DNA from: Vitrella brassicaformis
Taxonomy: Eukaryota > Sar > Vitrellaceae
Length of the DNA stretch: 57,226 nucleotides
Assembly: GCA_001179505.1 (NCBI GenBank)
Contig: CDMY01000529.1
Span: forward strand, 1-57,226
Direction of reading: 5' to 3'
Below, one piece after another: positions 21,855 to 32,545 of this stretch. A program made the position numbers and the translations under genes. Position 1 is the first letter of the stretch. Every line of letters begins with the position of its first letter. Under the pieces are notes generated by a model. The model did not search any database. It worked only from the letters and a program-made list of their open reading frames with translations, and was not told the origin of the DNA.

Positions 21855-22909
21855 CTTGGCTACTCGGGGCAGTGGTGAGAACTTCAGCTCGACAGGGGCA
21901 CAGGGGCAAACCGACGGAGAGACGACTTGGCAGGCAGATCGAAGACGGATGGATGAAAGAATGGATGAACAGATCAGCGCGTCCACAGGTGGCAGGATGG
22001 CTTGGGTAGGACGGCTTTTGCAGGACGGCTTGGGGCAGGCCGGCGGGACGAAACCCTGAAACCCGAACCCTGAACATCTGCGAGCTTAGCTGAAAACCGT
22101 CGAGCATCTCTTTCCACACCCCGAGCCGCCGCCAGGGGAGCCGTTCGCACAGCCGCCGCTTGACCGATCCACAAACGACAGAGGAGCAGCTCGAGGCGGG
22201 CCCTGAACCCTGAGCATCTCCAGGGCGTCCCACATCTTTCTATAAGCAACTCAAATTCAAGCTCGCTACCCACCACCCACAGACCACCGGCGTCTTTTCG
22301 TGTTAGACGCTGCGGGAAATTCCCGCGCTGCCTGTGCTCGAGAGCTGGGGTCCAGCGAGGCGCGGGTGCGGAGATACGAGCGAAAATGCGTTTCGCACGC
22401 GGAGCAGTCACCCTCCCCGAGGACCACATAGCGCAGTGGTTGAGGCGTCCAGCGGGGGGGTACAGGGAGTCGCGGGTTCGAGTCCCTGGCGTGTATGTTA
22501 TGGCCACCACCACCACCCACCAAATCGTCCGCCGTCTTCTCATGTCAGACGCTGCGGAAGCTTCCCGCGTTGCCTGTGCTGGAGAGCTGCGGTCCGGGGA
22601 GGGGCGGGTGCGGAGATCGGAGCGGAAATGCGTTTCGCGCGGGTAGGAAAGGGAGTCGCGGGTTCGAACTACAGAGGGGACCAGTATTGAGCTCGCACAG
22701 GGCGTTCGTTCGTTCGTTCGTTCGTTTGTGCGACTCAGAGGGCACGGGCCAGCACGGGTCACCTCCCTAATACAGCTTCCAGACCGCCCGCGGACGCGCG
22801 GGCCAAACTCTAGTCTTTCCATAATTGCTGACTCGCCCACCCTTCGAGAGCTGTACTTCTCACCTCAGTAGGGCACAAGAGCTGCGCATCTAGCTGCCCG
22901 CCCAGCATC
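21855..22909. other. Repeat-rich divergent region between sHSP and F-box copy 2
   Basis: No protein gene is seen. It holds short tandem AGGACGGCTT-type repeats near 22000-22040, telomere-like AAACCCTGAA motifs at 22051-22075, and the SINE-like cluster at 22270-22728. Confidence 0.5.
22270..22728 (+). mobile_element. tRNA-derived SINE-like repeat cluster (two units)
   Basis: A body sequence at about 22270-22402 recurs at about 22504-22646; both share ACGCTGCGG, TGCCTGTGCT, GTGCGGAGAT and ATGCGTTTCGC. Between them, at 22422-22500, lies a tRNA-like segment with a good A box (TAGCGCAGTGG) and B box (GGTTCGAGTCC) and a plausible D-stem. Its acceptor and anticodon stems do not pair, so it is not a working tRNA. 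A second B-box-like block (GGGAGTCGCGGGTTCGA) follows at about 22656-22672, and a (GTTC)n tail at about 22703-22727. Pol III-type promoter, body and simple-repeat tail are the parts of a SINE. Confidence 0.6.
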
Positions 22910-25359
22910 ATGCTCCGGCAAACCGACATTCGTCGCTTCCTGCGGCCTGCCCCGGCACCACACAAGGGAGATCAAGAGCCTCAAGAGCGCCATGATGAGC
23001 AGCCGACAGGTGCATATGATGAGATGACGGCAACCACGGCACAGACGAGGTGTGAAATGCGCTGATGTGTTGTTGTCGTGCCGTGTGTGTGTGTCAGATT
23101 TCAGCAGCCCGGAGCCTCAGGCCATCGCCAACGCCATTATCACACAGCGACAGCTGGTGAGCCAAAGACGCTACGTGAAGCACACACACACATGGATGTG
23201 TCTGCTCGTTCGTCTGGTCAGGCCGCCCCGCCGCCCAATGCGTCGCTGTGTGGTGTCCCGCCCGAGAAGCTGGCCCATGTGTGTGACCACATGCCAACAC
23301 TGGAGGCCATCCGCCTGGCTCTCCTCGACAAGACCATGCAGGACACGTGCTGTTCGCCGTTCGTCATCCGCCATCTGATCATCACCCCCGCCACCCACAA
23401 GCTCTGGCGCAGAGCATCGCGGGCCGTCCTGCGGCAGCTGCGGGGCCGGCTGACCCGCCTGCAGACGGCCGCCATCGCCACAGACGAAGAGGTCTACTCG
23501 CGAGGGCCCGATCAGGACCGGCCGGGCGAGGACACCGCCAGTGACGACGGCCAACAAGAGGACGATGAGCTGATGCAAGTGGTGGGCGGAGGGACGGAGG
23601 GACGCCGCCGCGCCCTCGGCCATCGGTCGGTATACGCCAAGATGCTCGAGGGTTCGGCGGCATCGCTCCGCAAGTGTCGACTGGAGGACAAGACGACCTC
23701 CAACTTGCCGGTCACCGCCAGCCCTCGGCCGCCGAGGGTCACCTTCGGCAAGCTTGAGGAGGTGGTCCTGTGCGACGCACTGTGGCAGGGCGTGGCCAAA
23801 TCGCGGCGATGGTCCCTCCCCGCCCTCAAGACACTCGTCAGCAGCAGCCTTTTCATTGCGCCCCAAAACCTCATGAGCTGGATCAAGGCATCGCCCCACC
23901 TCAGCCACGTCCACGTGACGCCCATCAGCCTTCCCCTCCTCACCTCATCCCTGTCGGCCGCCCCCTCTTTGGTCAACCTGACCTCGCTGGGCTGCATTCT
24001 TCTGAAGTGGACGGACGCCTCATCATGGGAGCCGCTGCTGAGTGTGCTGGAGGCCAAGTGGGCCATGGGAGCCAACGGCCGCATCCACACACTCGGCGTG
24101 TGCCTTGAGATGGATGACATGGAGCCAGATGGCATCCTTACCAGCCTGCGAGCCCTCGCAGCGGCCATCCAACGGCTGGCGGGTGTGGGAATATCGGCTG
24201 CGGACACTCAAGTGACGGCCATTCCCAAGGTAGCACCGTGGAACGACCACATTCTGTCGGACGGGGTCAACCCGCCGCACCAGCAGGTGGACAGCGTGGC
24301 GGTCCCGTCGTCTTCGAGTGCGGCAGCTGCGTGTGAGCCGTCTGTGGGCGGCGGGAGGAGGGCGCCCCTCTTCCCCAACATGGTGCCCACTGATGACCAT
24401 GACGACGATAACGCGAGTGGCGAGATGGCCGACGCGAAGCCCCCTCAGCGCCCTTTCCGGCTATTCGTCAGGATGCCCTCTGGATTCGACGACAGGCTGC
24501 TGCGTCTCGGTCTGACGGCCTCCGACGTGCTGCCCAAGAAGATCGTCCGCGAGATGGCCCGAGTGGCCAAGTCCATGAAGGTCAAGACGGTGTCGAGCAC
24601 GGCACCGGCGGGCAGCTTCGATGACTACGTGTTCGAGTCGCTGACCGAATTGACCATCCAAGATTCCCTTCTCACCGACGGCGTGCTGCCGTCGCTCCCA
24701 GCCGCCCCATGCAGCCGCTTCCCGCGACTGCAATCCGTCACCTTCGTGCTCCCGTCCGTCCACTTGGTTCGAGAGGGCGGGGTGAGGGAGCTGTTCGAGC
24801 CAGTCAAGGGCCAGCTCAAAAAAAGATCATCGTCACGCTCACGGACACACCCAGCCGATACGACACGACCTACGGCACGGGCCAGCCGCCGCCCCGTGAG
24901 GCCGCCCCCGCCCTCCTCGCACAGCTGGCACTCGAGTGTCTTGACACCATCGGCCATGTGAACGAGGTGGCGTTGGTCTTCGTGCCTGCACAGCTTGATG
25001 ATATCGAGGCTTTCCGGCCGCAGACATGCCCCATCAACCACCTCTTCACGACTCCCGAGCTCGCCGCTCGGCTGCCGTCCATCAAGGAGCTGTTCATTAC
25101 CACGCCTTATTGCGTCCACGGCCGCTTCGGCGATGTGCAGCTGGACTTCATCACGGCCGTCACGCACAACACACCAGGGCTCAAGAAGGTGGCGTTCAGC
25201 GAGCGGGTGACTGAGCAATTGGCCAGCGAGAGGACACACCCGCTGCGTCACTCCCCTGCCTATTTGGCGTCTGCTGCTGTGGATGGGGCCCTGGCATCGG
25301 CCGGGTCGCCATTTGTGGTGGTCAAGACGGACGGTACCGAACTTTCTCTGGAGCGATAG
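22910..25359 (+). pseudogene. F-box-like protein with PIP-box-like N-terminus, copy 2 (frameshifted)
   Basis: Exons 22910-23009, 23098-23156 and 23222-25359, with the same intron positions and phases as copy 1. The N-terminus MLRQTDIRRFLRP keeps the PIP-like Q-x-x-I-x-x-F-L pattern. The F-box-like segment is NASLCGVPPEKLAHVCDHMP. The reading frame is open through the region where copy 1 has a TGA. At 24818-24824 a run of seven A breaks the frame: upstream reads into a stop at about 24961, while the conserved remainder (KIIVTLTDTP to the AGSPFVVVKTDG end) lies in another frame. One extra base or two fewer would join them. This may be a sequencing error, a recent null allele or programmed slippage. 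Conservation downstream of the A run argues the break is recent or artefactual. Confidence 0.65.
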
Positions 25360-26347
25360 ATGGAGGCGGCTGGGAACGGCTGGGTGGGACAGAGGAGATA
25401 GGAGGATGGGGGGCTGTGCGGGCTGACTTAGTGATAGCATTTATTGACCTTTATCTAGTAGGTGGCGACTTCATGTGCATGTTCAACCGCTATGACAGAC
25501 ACAGACACAGACAGACAGACAGACAGGCTGACTAGCGGTGCTTGACTTGAAAAACTGTCCCTCACAGGGCACACGTGCACTGCGGGCAGGGTTATGAGCA
25601 GTGCACACACGTCACATTCAGGGTTTGTCTGTCATTCTGGCAGTCAGGCCTTCACCAACACAACACTCCTCTCTTCGCAGCCGAGGGCGGGCGGACGGAC
25701 AGAGGCCACGTGCGCGTCTGGGCTCTCTCTTTCTGTGTGTGTGTGGATGTGTGGCGACTCTTTGTGAATGCATCAGTCCATGTGCATCATGTTCATCAGT
25801 ATGAGTCGAGCCGACACACGTCTGTCTGCCAGCTGCATGCCACAAAGGAGAGGGAGAGAGAGCAGACAGAATACACGCACACAGATCTGTCTGAGCACCA
25901 CCCGGCCACGCCATCCGTCAAAGCCTTACACACCATCCACACACACACACACACATGGACGACCCAATCGGTCTTTCCTCACTCATCCCACTCCACACAT
26001 CAGTCACCACGCCTCACCCTAAAACGATCCCCCTGTCGATGACGTCACTCTCGAGACCGAATCGCGCAGCACACCACACCACAGGTGCATCGAAATGGGA
26101 TAGCTGAGACCGACAGTCACAAACAGACGGCCAGCAATGGTCTCGTTGGGCCGAAAGCCTTTCACAATCACAAGCCTTTCAGCATTCAGATCGCCAAGGC
26201 CGTAGCGGAAGTCGACAGCGATGCCCAAATCCTCTGTGACGTTGTCGGTCAGCAGGCGGCCATGACGATGGGTCGTCACGGCCGATTTGTGCACGCAGCA
26301 CCAGCCTCTCGCCCACATCATCTTCGTCCCACCGCTTCCACCCATAC
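25360..26347. other. Convergent intergenic region, possible new 3' part of the sHSP copy
   Basis: No clear gene. (GACA)n lies near 25509-25526 and (CA)n near 25941-25954. On the minus strand an open frame of about 108 codons (26019-26345) abuts the broken sHSP copy; its sequence (for example DFRYGLGDLNAERLVIVKGF) is not alpha-crystallin-like. Confidence 0.35.
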
Positions 26348-26778
26348 CTTGATGTCTTGCTTGGTCATGCCGGGCAGCTCAGCGGCCACGATGACGTTGT
26401 TGCTGTCGTCGTGGGATATGTCCATCCGCGGCGCCCAGGTGAGCAGCGACGAGATGCTGCTGGGCGGACGCTCCTCGCTCACGTGCTGCGCTATCTGCCC
26501 ACCCCCACCCTCCGGCTCGGCCGGTGTGGTGTCGGTGAGCATGACGCCCACGCCGGCGGGGCGTCCGCTGAGGCGGCCGACGTCGTTGAAAAGCGAGTCC
26601 ATCTGGCGCTGCATCTGACGCAGCTCACGGCCCAGCGAACGGAAATCGGCGCCTGCAGCCATCAACACACACAGAGAGGACAAGACACATGGAGAGCAAA
26701 CAGGCAGATGAGGCGGTGTGAGGTTTTAGTGTGCCGCATGCGTGTCTGTGCGTTACCGAATGGGTCGTCGCGGAACAT
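26348..26778 (-). pseudogene. Truncated duplicate of the small heat-shock gene (exons 1-2 only)
   Basis: Exon 1 (26778-26757, MFRDDPFG) and exon 2 (26652-26348, 305 nt, same length as the intact copy) are about 95 percent identical to 21833-21854 and 21421-21725. The donor site after DIK is retained (GTATGG). The exons encoding the rest of the alpha-crystallin domain, including the GVLKV motif, are absent downstream. It is either a dead fragment or a gene that has gained a new 3' end from 26019-26345. Differences in exon 2 cluster in one Gly/Pro codon stretch and are otherwise scattered and mostly silent. Confidence 0.75.
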
Positions 26779-27148
26779 CTTGGCATCTCGACAGTGGAAT
26801 ACTGGCGTGTCAACAGATGATTCAGGCAGATGGACAAATGGCCGTACAGATCAGCGCGTCGGTAGTTTCCCGGACGGTTCGCTGAGTGACACAATAAGTG
26901 CACTAGACACGCTTCTTCTCCGCATCAAGCAGGCCCTCGCGAATGCACGGAGCGCCTGCGGGATGAAGAATTGTCGCTAAGGGGCCACCAACGTTGACCG
27001 CCAAGAAAGGCACTTGGCATATCCAGTAATTCCTTTCGTTCTACGATGATGCCGCCGCTCGCCGAGCATCCAAAATCTGATATCAACACACAGCAGAAGG
27101 GCTTCTTGATGCGGCTCACCCGTTCCTTAGAATTGGCGTGCGTACCTG
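26779..27148. other. Intergenic spacer
   Basis: Lies between the U-box gene stop and the sHSP-copy start, both on the minus strand. Nothing recognisable is present. Confidence 0.4.
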
Positions 27149-27891
27149 TCAGGCGCAGCACTCGATGTGGTGCACAGCATATCGGTTCGGAGCCAAGTCA
27201 CCCTCTCCCAGAGGCTCCAGCGTCAGAGGGTCCACCCCGTGGTCGCTGATCTGTCGGAGGATGGCCGACAGCTCGTAGCAGTGCCCTGCGTGGGTGAGAA
27301 GCAACGGGTGAGAGGAAATGGTCAGCTTCAAGATGCATACCTGAGGGTGTGATGACGGGAGTGCGCGGAACGGCCAATGAGATGGGACACCGCTCCACGG
27401 AGGCCGGAAACTCATGGTCAGGAACTGCATGCATGAAACCCCATTAATCGCAAACCAGGCAAACAAATAGCCCATCCATACCGCCCCCTTGCTGTTGGTT
27501 ACTCACCCGTTCACTCACCTTTATCGAGTACTTCTCTGATGAGAGCAGCGTCCACACCCCGGAAGCGCACTCTCCTATAAGGTGCGGGGCGGGGAGCTGG
27601 AGGGCGGGGAGCGAGAGGGTGTGCGGCAGCGCCGGCCGCGGCGGGAGGCTGAGGAGCTACTGCGGCATGAGCAGCGCCCGCAGGACGCTGAGCCACGTCA
27701 GCGTTTTGAGCGTTCAGCCGGCGCAGCGCCCATGGGCGCAGCGCTGGAACAAGGCTGCACAGCTTCAGAAGGATTCCCTCCAAGATCCCCAACTTGGACC
27801 CCAAGAAGATCCACAAACAGTACAAAAAGCCGATCAACAGGAGTATCACAATTTCTATCACCAAGAGCATGAAGGAAGACAAGGAACGCAT
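27149..27891 (-). CDS. Membrane-anchored U-box protein (predicted E3 ubiquitin ligase)
   Basis: Exons 27891-27519, 27424-27341 and 27285-27149 give 594 nt, 197 aa from the first ATG in frame. The N-terminus is a strong transmembrane helix (SFMLLVIEIVILLLIGFLYC), followed by an Ala/Pro-rich linker. The two last exons assemble a U-box: ERCPISLAVPRTPVITPSGH, then CYELSAILRQI, then GVDPLTLEPL and LAPNRYAV. These match the U-box signature (CPIS...PV..PSGH.Y...I...DP.T..PL....L.PN..V). Such domains recruit ubiquitin-charged E2 enzymes, and the anchor suggests a ligase at an organelle or ER membrane. The 5' end is uncertain: an upstream exon 28211-28091 (MRTEVEDLFPERCW) joined to 27990 leads into a different frame that stops near 27699. 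Confidence 0.7.
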
Positions 27892-28314
27892 CAAGGACCC
27901 CCTCCAGTCCGCCGGAAGGAGCGCTGGCTTCAAACATCTGCATGATCTGCATGTTTCCCTCGTTAATTAGCTGGATCTTGCGCTGCTCCGCTGTGCCAGC
28001 CACACAGACACACAAACACACATATGCACATACACACGGACGTGCGAATGAAACAAGACACACGCAAACGGTCTTTCTGGCAGTGCTCACCTCGCCGTAT
28101 GCGGATGATCACCCATAGGATGATCAGCTCTGGTGGGTCGGCAAGTGCGCCTCGTCTTGTCTGTTGATGCCAACACCGTTCAGGGAAGAGATCTTCCACC
28201 TCCGTTCTCATCAAACCCAACCCCAGAAACCCTTACCCTTCACGTCTGCGGATTTAGCCACAAAGTAAGATCTCTCGGATGAGGTAGCGCTTGAAGCCAC
28301 AGGCAGCGTGAGCG
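27892..28314. promoter_or_regulatory. Divergent upstream region of U-box gene and AP-4 beta
   Basis: It may include a 5' exon of the U-box gene (28211-28091 on the minus strand), which would leave only about 100 bp before the AP-4 beta ATG at 28315. Confidence 0.35.
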
Positions 28315-31300
28315 ATGAGCATCCCCCCTCCCCCCCGCACCAATCCCGTCGGTCCGCCGCCTCCGCCAGGCGCCCCCTCCGGCCATCCATCCATCGGACC
28401 AACACCTGCACCACCACCAGGAGGGCCAGGCGGCGCCACGTCGTTGCCCGGCGCGTCGCGGCCTCCCGGCCCGCCGCCTCAGTTTTTCGTAGATCACAAG
28501 AAGGGCGAGGTGAATGAGCTACGGCAGCTGCTGCGGCAGGTGCAGCTCGACAAGGACCAGCAGAAGAAGCGGGATGCCATCAAGAAAGTCATCGCCTACA
28601 TGACACTCGGTCAGTCAAGGAAGGAAGGCTCTTTGATGGCATTAGTGATGGCACACGCACCGGCAGAGAGAGAGAGAGAGAGATCATGCTTGTCTGTTGT
28701 GTTGCGTTGTGGTGTTGTGTGTGTGCGTGTGTGTGCGTGTGTTTGGTGTGTGCAGGGATCGATGTGAGCAAACTGTTCAGCGAGATGATCATGGCGACCA
28801 GCACCACCGACCTCGTTCAGAAGAAGATGATCTACCTCTACCTTGCCAACTACGCCGGTGAGTTCGCATGCATCACGACACACACCACACACACCACACA
28901 CACCAGGGATGATGCTGCGGCGTGTCTGACGTGTCTGGCGTGTGTGGTGTGTGCAGAGAGCAATAGCGAGTTGGCGATCCTGGCGGTCAACACGTTGCAG
29001 AAGGACTGCCGCGACGAGGACCCCACAATCCGGGGGCTGGCACTCAGGAGCCTCTGCAGCCTCAGACTCACAAACATGGTCGAGTACCTCGAGGCAGGTA
29101 CGTTCCTTGTGCGAGGCGCGTGAGCCCGCCGTCATTGGCAATCCCATTCACCCTTGTGTGTTGTGTGTGGTGTGTGGTGCGTGCAGCGATCCGCCGTGGT
29201 TTGAACGACCACAATGGTTATGTGCGCAAGACGGCCGTGGTGGGGTGTCTGAAGCTGTACCACATCAGCCCGGAGGTGGTCAAGGACTCAGACCTGCTCT
29301 CCATACTCTACAAGCTCACCGCTGATGGAGACCCGCAGGTACACACACACACACACACACACACGGGCACACACAAGTGAGATCGTGTTGTCTGCTGTCT
29401 GTCTGTCTGTCTGTCTGTGTGTGTGTGTGTATCTGTGTGTGTGGCTGCAGGTCGTGACGAACGCCTTGTGTGCGCTGAACGAGATGCACACAGAGGAGGG
29501 CGGCATGGCCTTCGACAGAAACCTGATGATACACCTCCTCAACAGGTCGGTGTGCAGACCGCTCTCTCTCTCTCTCCCCTGTTGATGTCTGCCTGTGTGT
29601 GTGTGTGTGTCGGCAGGATCCGGTACTTCAGCGAGTGGGGCCAGAGCATCATCCTGAACCTCCTCACGCACTACCCCCCGGCCGACGACAACGAGCGGTT
29701 CGACATCATGAACATCCTCGAGGAACGGCTCAAACACGCCTCAGCCGCTGTCGTACTGGTCAGCTGCTGTTTGTGTGTGTGTGTGCGTGTGTGTGTGACG
29801 GTCTGTGTGAGTGTGTGTGATGGTCTGTGTGTGTTGGTCACCCACCCAGGGTGTGACCAAGTGCTTCGTGTGCTTAACTGAGAGCCACCCGGAGCTGCAT
29901 TACCAGGTGCTGCTGCGGCTCAAGGACCCCCTCCTGACCCTCGTGTCGACGTCGTGCTTCGAGCTGTCCTACACCGTGCTGGTGCACATCCTCCTGCTGC
30001 TCTCCAAGGGTGAGTGAGCACCGAGCGCCAGTTGAGCACATGTATGTGGCGGCAGTGGATGATATGATTTCTACTGTGTGGTGTGGTGTGGTGTGGTGTG
30101 GTGTGTCTGTTAGTGGACTCGTTGGGTGTGATGGAGCACGACTACAAGCACTTTTTCTGCCGGTACAACGAGCCGTCCTACATCAAGACCGTCAAGCTGG
30201 ACATTCTCAAGACGCTCGCCACACCGGTAGTAGGCACCCCCCCATCCCCCGTCAGCCCCCAACACCAACATACACCCTCTCACACACCGTCCCACACGCA
30301 CACAAAGAGAGAGAGAGATGGACGTCATGCTGTCTGTCATGCTATCAGGCCAATGTGGGTGAGATTCTGACCGAGCTGAGTGAGTACGTGAGCGACGTCG
30401 ACTCGGACATCGCCAAGAAGACCATCCAGGCGGTGGGTGCGCTGGCCCTCAAGATCCCCGAGGCCGTCGACACCATCGTGGAGCAGCTCCTGGGCTTCCT
30501 CAGCCTCGATATCGACTACGTCTCAACTGCCACTGTGGTCGTCATGAAGGACCTGCTGAGGAAATACCAGCAGGTGGGCATCCAGCCATCCATCCAGCCA
30601 TCCCTCTGTGTGTGAGTGTGTGTGTGTGTGTGTGTGGATCAGCAATTCAGCCGTGTTGTGGGTGTGATGGAGAAGTGCCTCAAAGTGGTGGCCGACCCCG
30701 AGGGGCTCTGCGCCGTCCTATGGATGCTAGGTAGCTACCGCCACCATAACACATCACACAAACACACGACGATCCATCCCATCACCCGATGCGTCTTCTA
30801 CGGCCGTCACTCACCAGGGGAGTTTGGCGAGTCCATCGACGACAGCCCGTACCTGTTGGAGCCCCTGGTAGAACGGTTCGGCGAGGAGGAGAGCGCGTCC
30901 GTCAAGACGGAGCTGCTCACCGCGGCCATGAAGCTCTTCTTCAAGCGGCCGCCGGAGATGCAAAAGATACTCGGCAGCCTCCTCTCTAAGGTCTGTCAGC
31001 TCGGCCGGCCAGCCAGCCACCCACAATCCTGCCACTCTGTGTCTATTTGATGGATGGATGGGCTCAGGCGGTTCAGGAGACGAGCAGCCCTGACGTCCAC
31101 GACAGGGCGCTGCTGTACTACCGCCTGGTGTCCTACAACGTCCTCGAGGCGCAGCGCATCATTAACTGCGCAAAGCAGCCGGTGGAGGGATTCCAGGTAC
31201 CCAAGGAGCAAGGTGGATGGATGGATGGATGGATGGATGAGGCCGCACTGGTGCTTGCTGCTTCTGTGTCAGTCATTTGTGTGTGGTTCTGTGTGTGGTT

Positions 31301-32545
31301 GTGTGTGTGTGTGTGTATGCCCACCACCCCACCAGGAGAACGTCGACAAGGATGTGAAGGAGAAGCTCTTCGGGGAGTTTAACTCACTCAGCGTCCTCTA
31401 CGGCCAGACCTACCACAAATTCGTCAACACCAAGAACATATTCGCAGCAGGTAAGTAGTAAGATACCTACCCCTCCCCCCTCCCTCCTCCACCCCCATGT
31501 GTCTCATCTGCTCTCATGACAGGTCGGTACCAGGGCAGCGAGTCTCGCGGGGCGTCCACCGACGCCCTCCCTGAGGCCCTCGACACCACACAGACCGACC
31601 TCAATGGCCTCCCAGCAGCAGCAGCAGCAGCAGCCGACGAGGAGCCCAATCTCCTAGGGGACACGGCAGACCAGCCCTCAACATCGCTGCTGATGGACCA
31701 CACACATGTGCCGCTGCCCGACGGCCCGGCGGCTGCCTTGGGCGGTGTGGGTGTGGGTGTGGGTGATGGCGGTGATCTGCTGGGGCTGGGAGGTGGGGAG
31801 GGGGAGGAGCAGAGAGCAGCACCCACGACAGTCGCCGACTCGCTCCTGGGAGACATCGAGCATGAAGCCACGTGAGCCAGACGCAACGCACCCCTCTCTC
31901 GAGAATTGTCATTGTGTGTGTGTATGTGTGTATGTTTGTCGTTCGTCAGGTCGGTTCCCCCGGCGGCAGCCAGTAGCGCCGGAAGTGCCGGCTCCCAGCC
32001 CCACCCAGGCGCCCTCGATCTCGCCTTCGGCCTCACCACCTCCCCGCCCCCAGCACCATCACCATCCACCTCGTCCACCACCCCCTCCATTGCTCTCGCG
32101 TCGCGGCCTGCGATGGACGCCCCCCAGTTCGAGAGGCGATGGACGGCGCTCTCTGTGCGGCACACCGAGAGCAGGTCGGCCGCGCTGCCCACCGACACGC
32201 ACAGCGTCCTTGCAGCTGTCGAGCAGAGCTGCGAGCAGAGGAGGATCTACTGCATGGTGGGTACAGACCCATGAGATCGATGAGTGTCATCTGCACACAT
32301 CTGGCAAAATGTTATGTGGTGTGCAGGCGTCAGGGGCGGCGGGGTCGCAGCTGAAGTTCTTCTTCTATGCGATGGAGGAGGGCGGTCCCGGTGGTGGTGG
32401 TGTTGGTGTGTATTTCTTTGTCGAGTGCGTCATGGAGGCGGGCAGCGGTGTGAAGGTGACGGTCAAGAGTGAGGGCGGGGCGGACAAGGTGGCCCTCTTC
32501 GTGGCGGAGCTCTGGAGGGCACTGCAGCAATTCATTGGGGCCTAA
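28315..32545 (+). CDS. AP4B1: AP-4 complex subunit beta
   Basis: Large subunit of the AP-4 adaptor that sorts cargo at the trans-Golgi network. Sixteen exons: 28315-28609, 28756-28857, 28957-29097, 29187-29338, 29451-29545, 29617-29758, 29850-30009, 30114-30226, 30349-30573, 30643-30730, 30818-30990, 31068-31196, 31336-31450, 31523-31871, 31950-32256, 32327-32545; 2805 nt, 934 aa. The trunk reads MTLGIDVSKLFSEMIMATST, DLVQKKMIYLYLANYAE and DPTIRGLALRSLCSLR. These are closer to AP-4 beta than to AP-1/2 beta (which have MTVGKDVSALF and ELKKLVYLYL). An unusual Pro/Gly-rich extension of about 65 residues precedes the trunk. The hinge is Ala/Gly/Asp-rich with LLGDIE-type motifs, and a C-terminal beta-appendage ends the protein (FFFYAMEEGG to ALQQFIGA). 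Almost every intron ends in a (TG)n run before CAG. Confidence 0.92.

Noticed and set aside
22422-22500. tRNA gene
   Set aside because: A and B boxes are good and the D-stem pairs, but the acceptor, anticodon and T stems do not pair well. A tRNA-derived repeat fits better.
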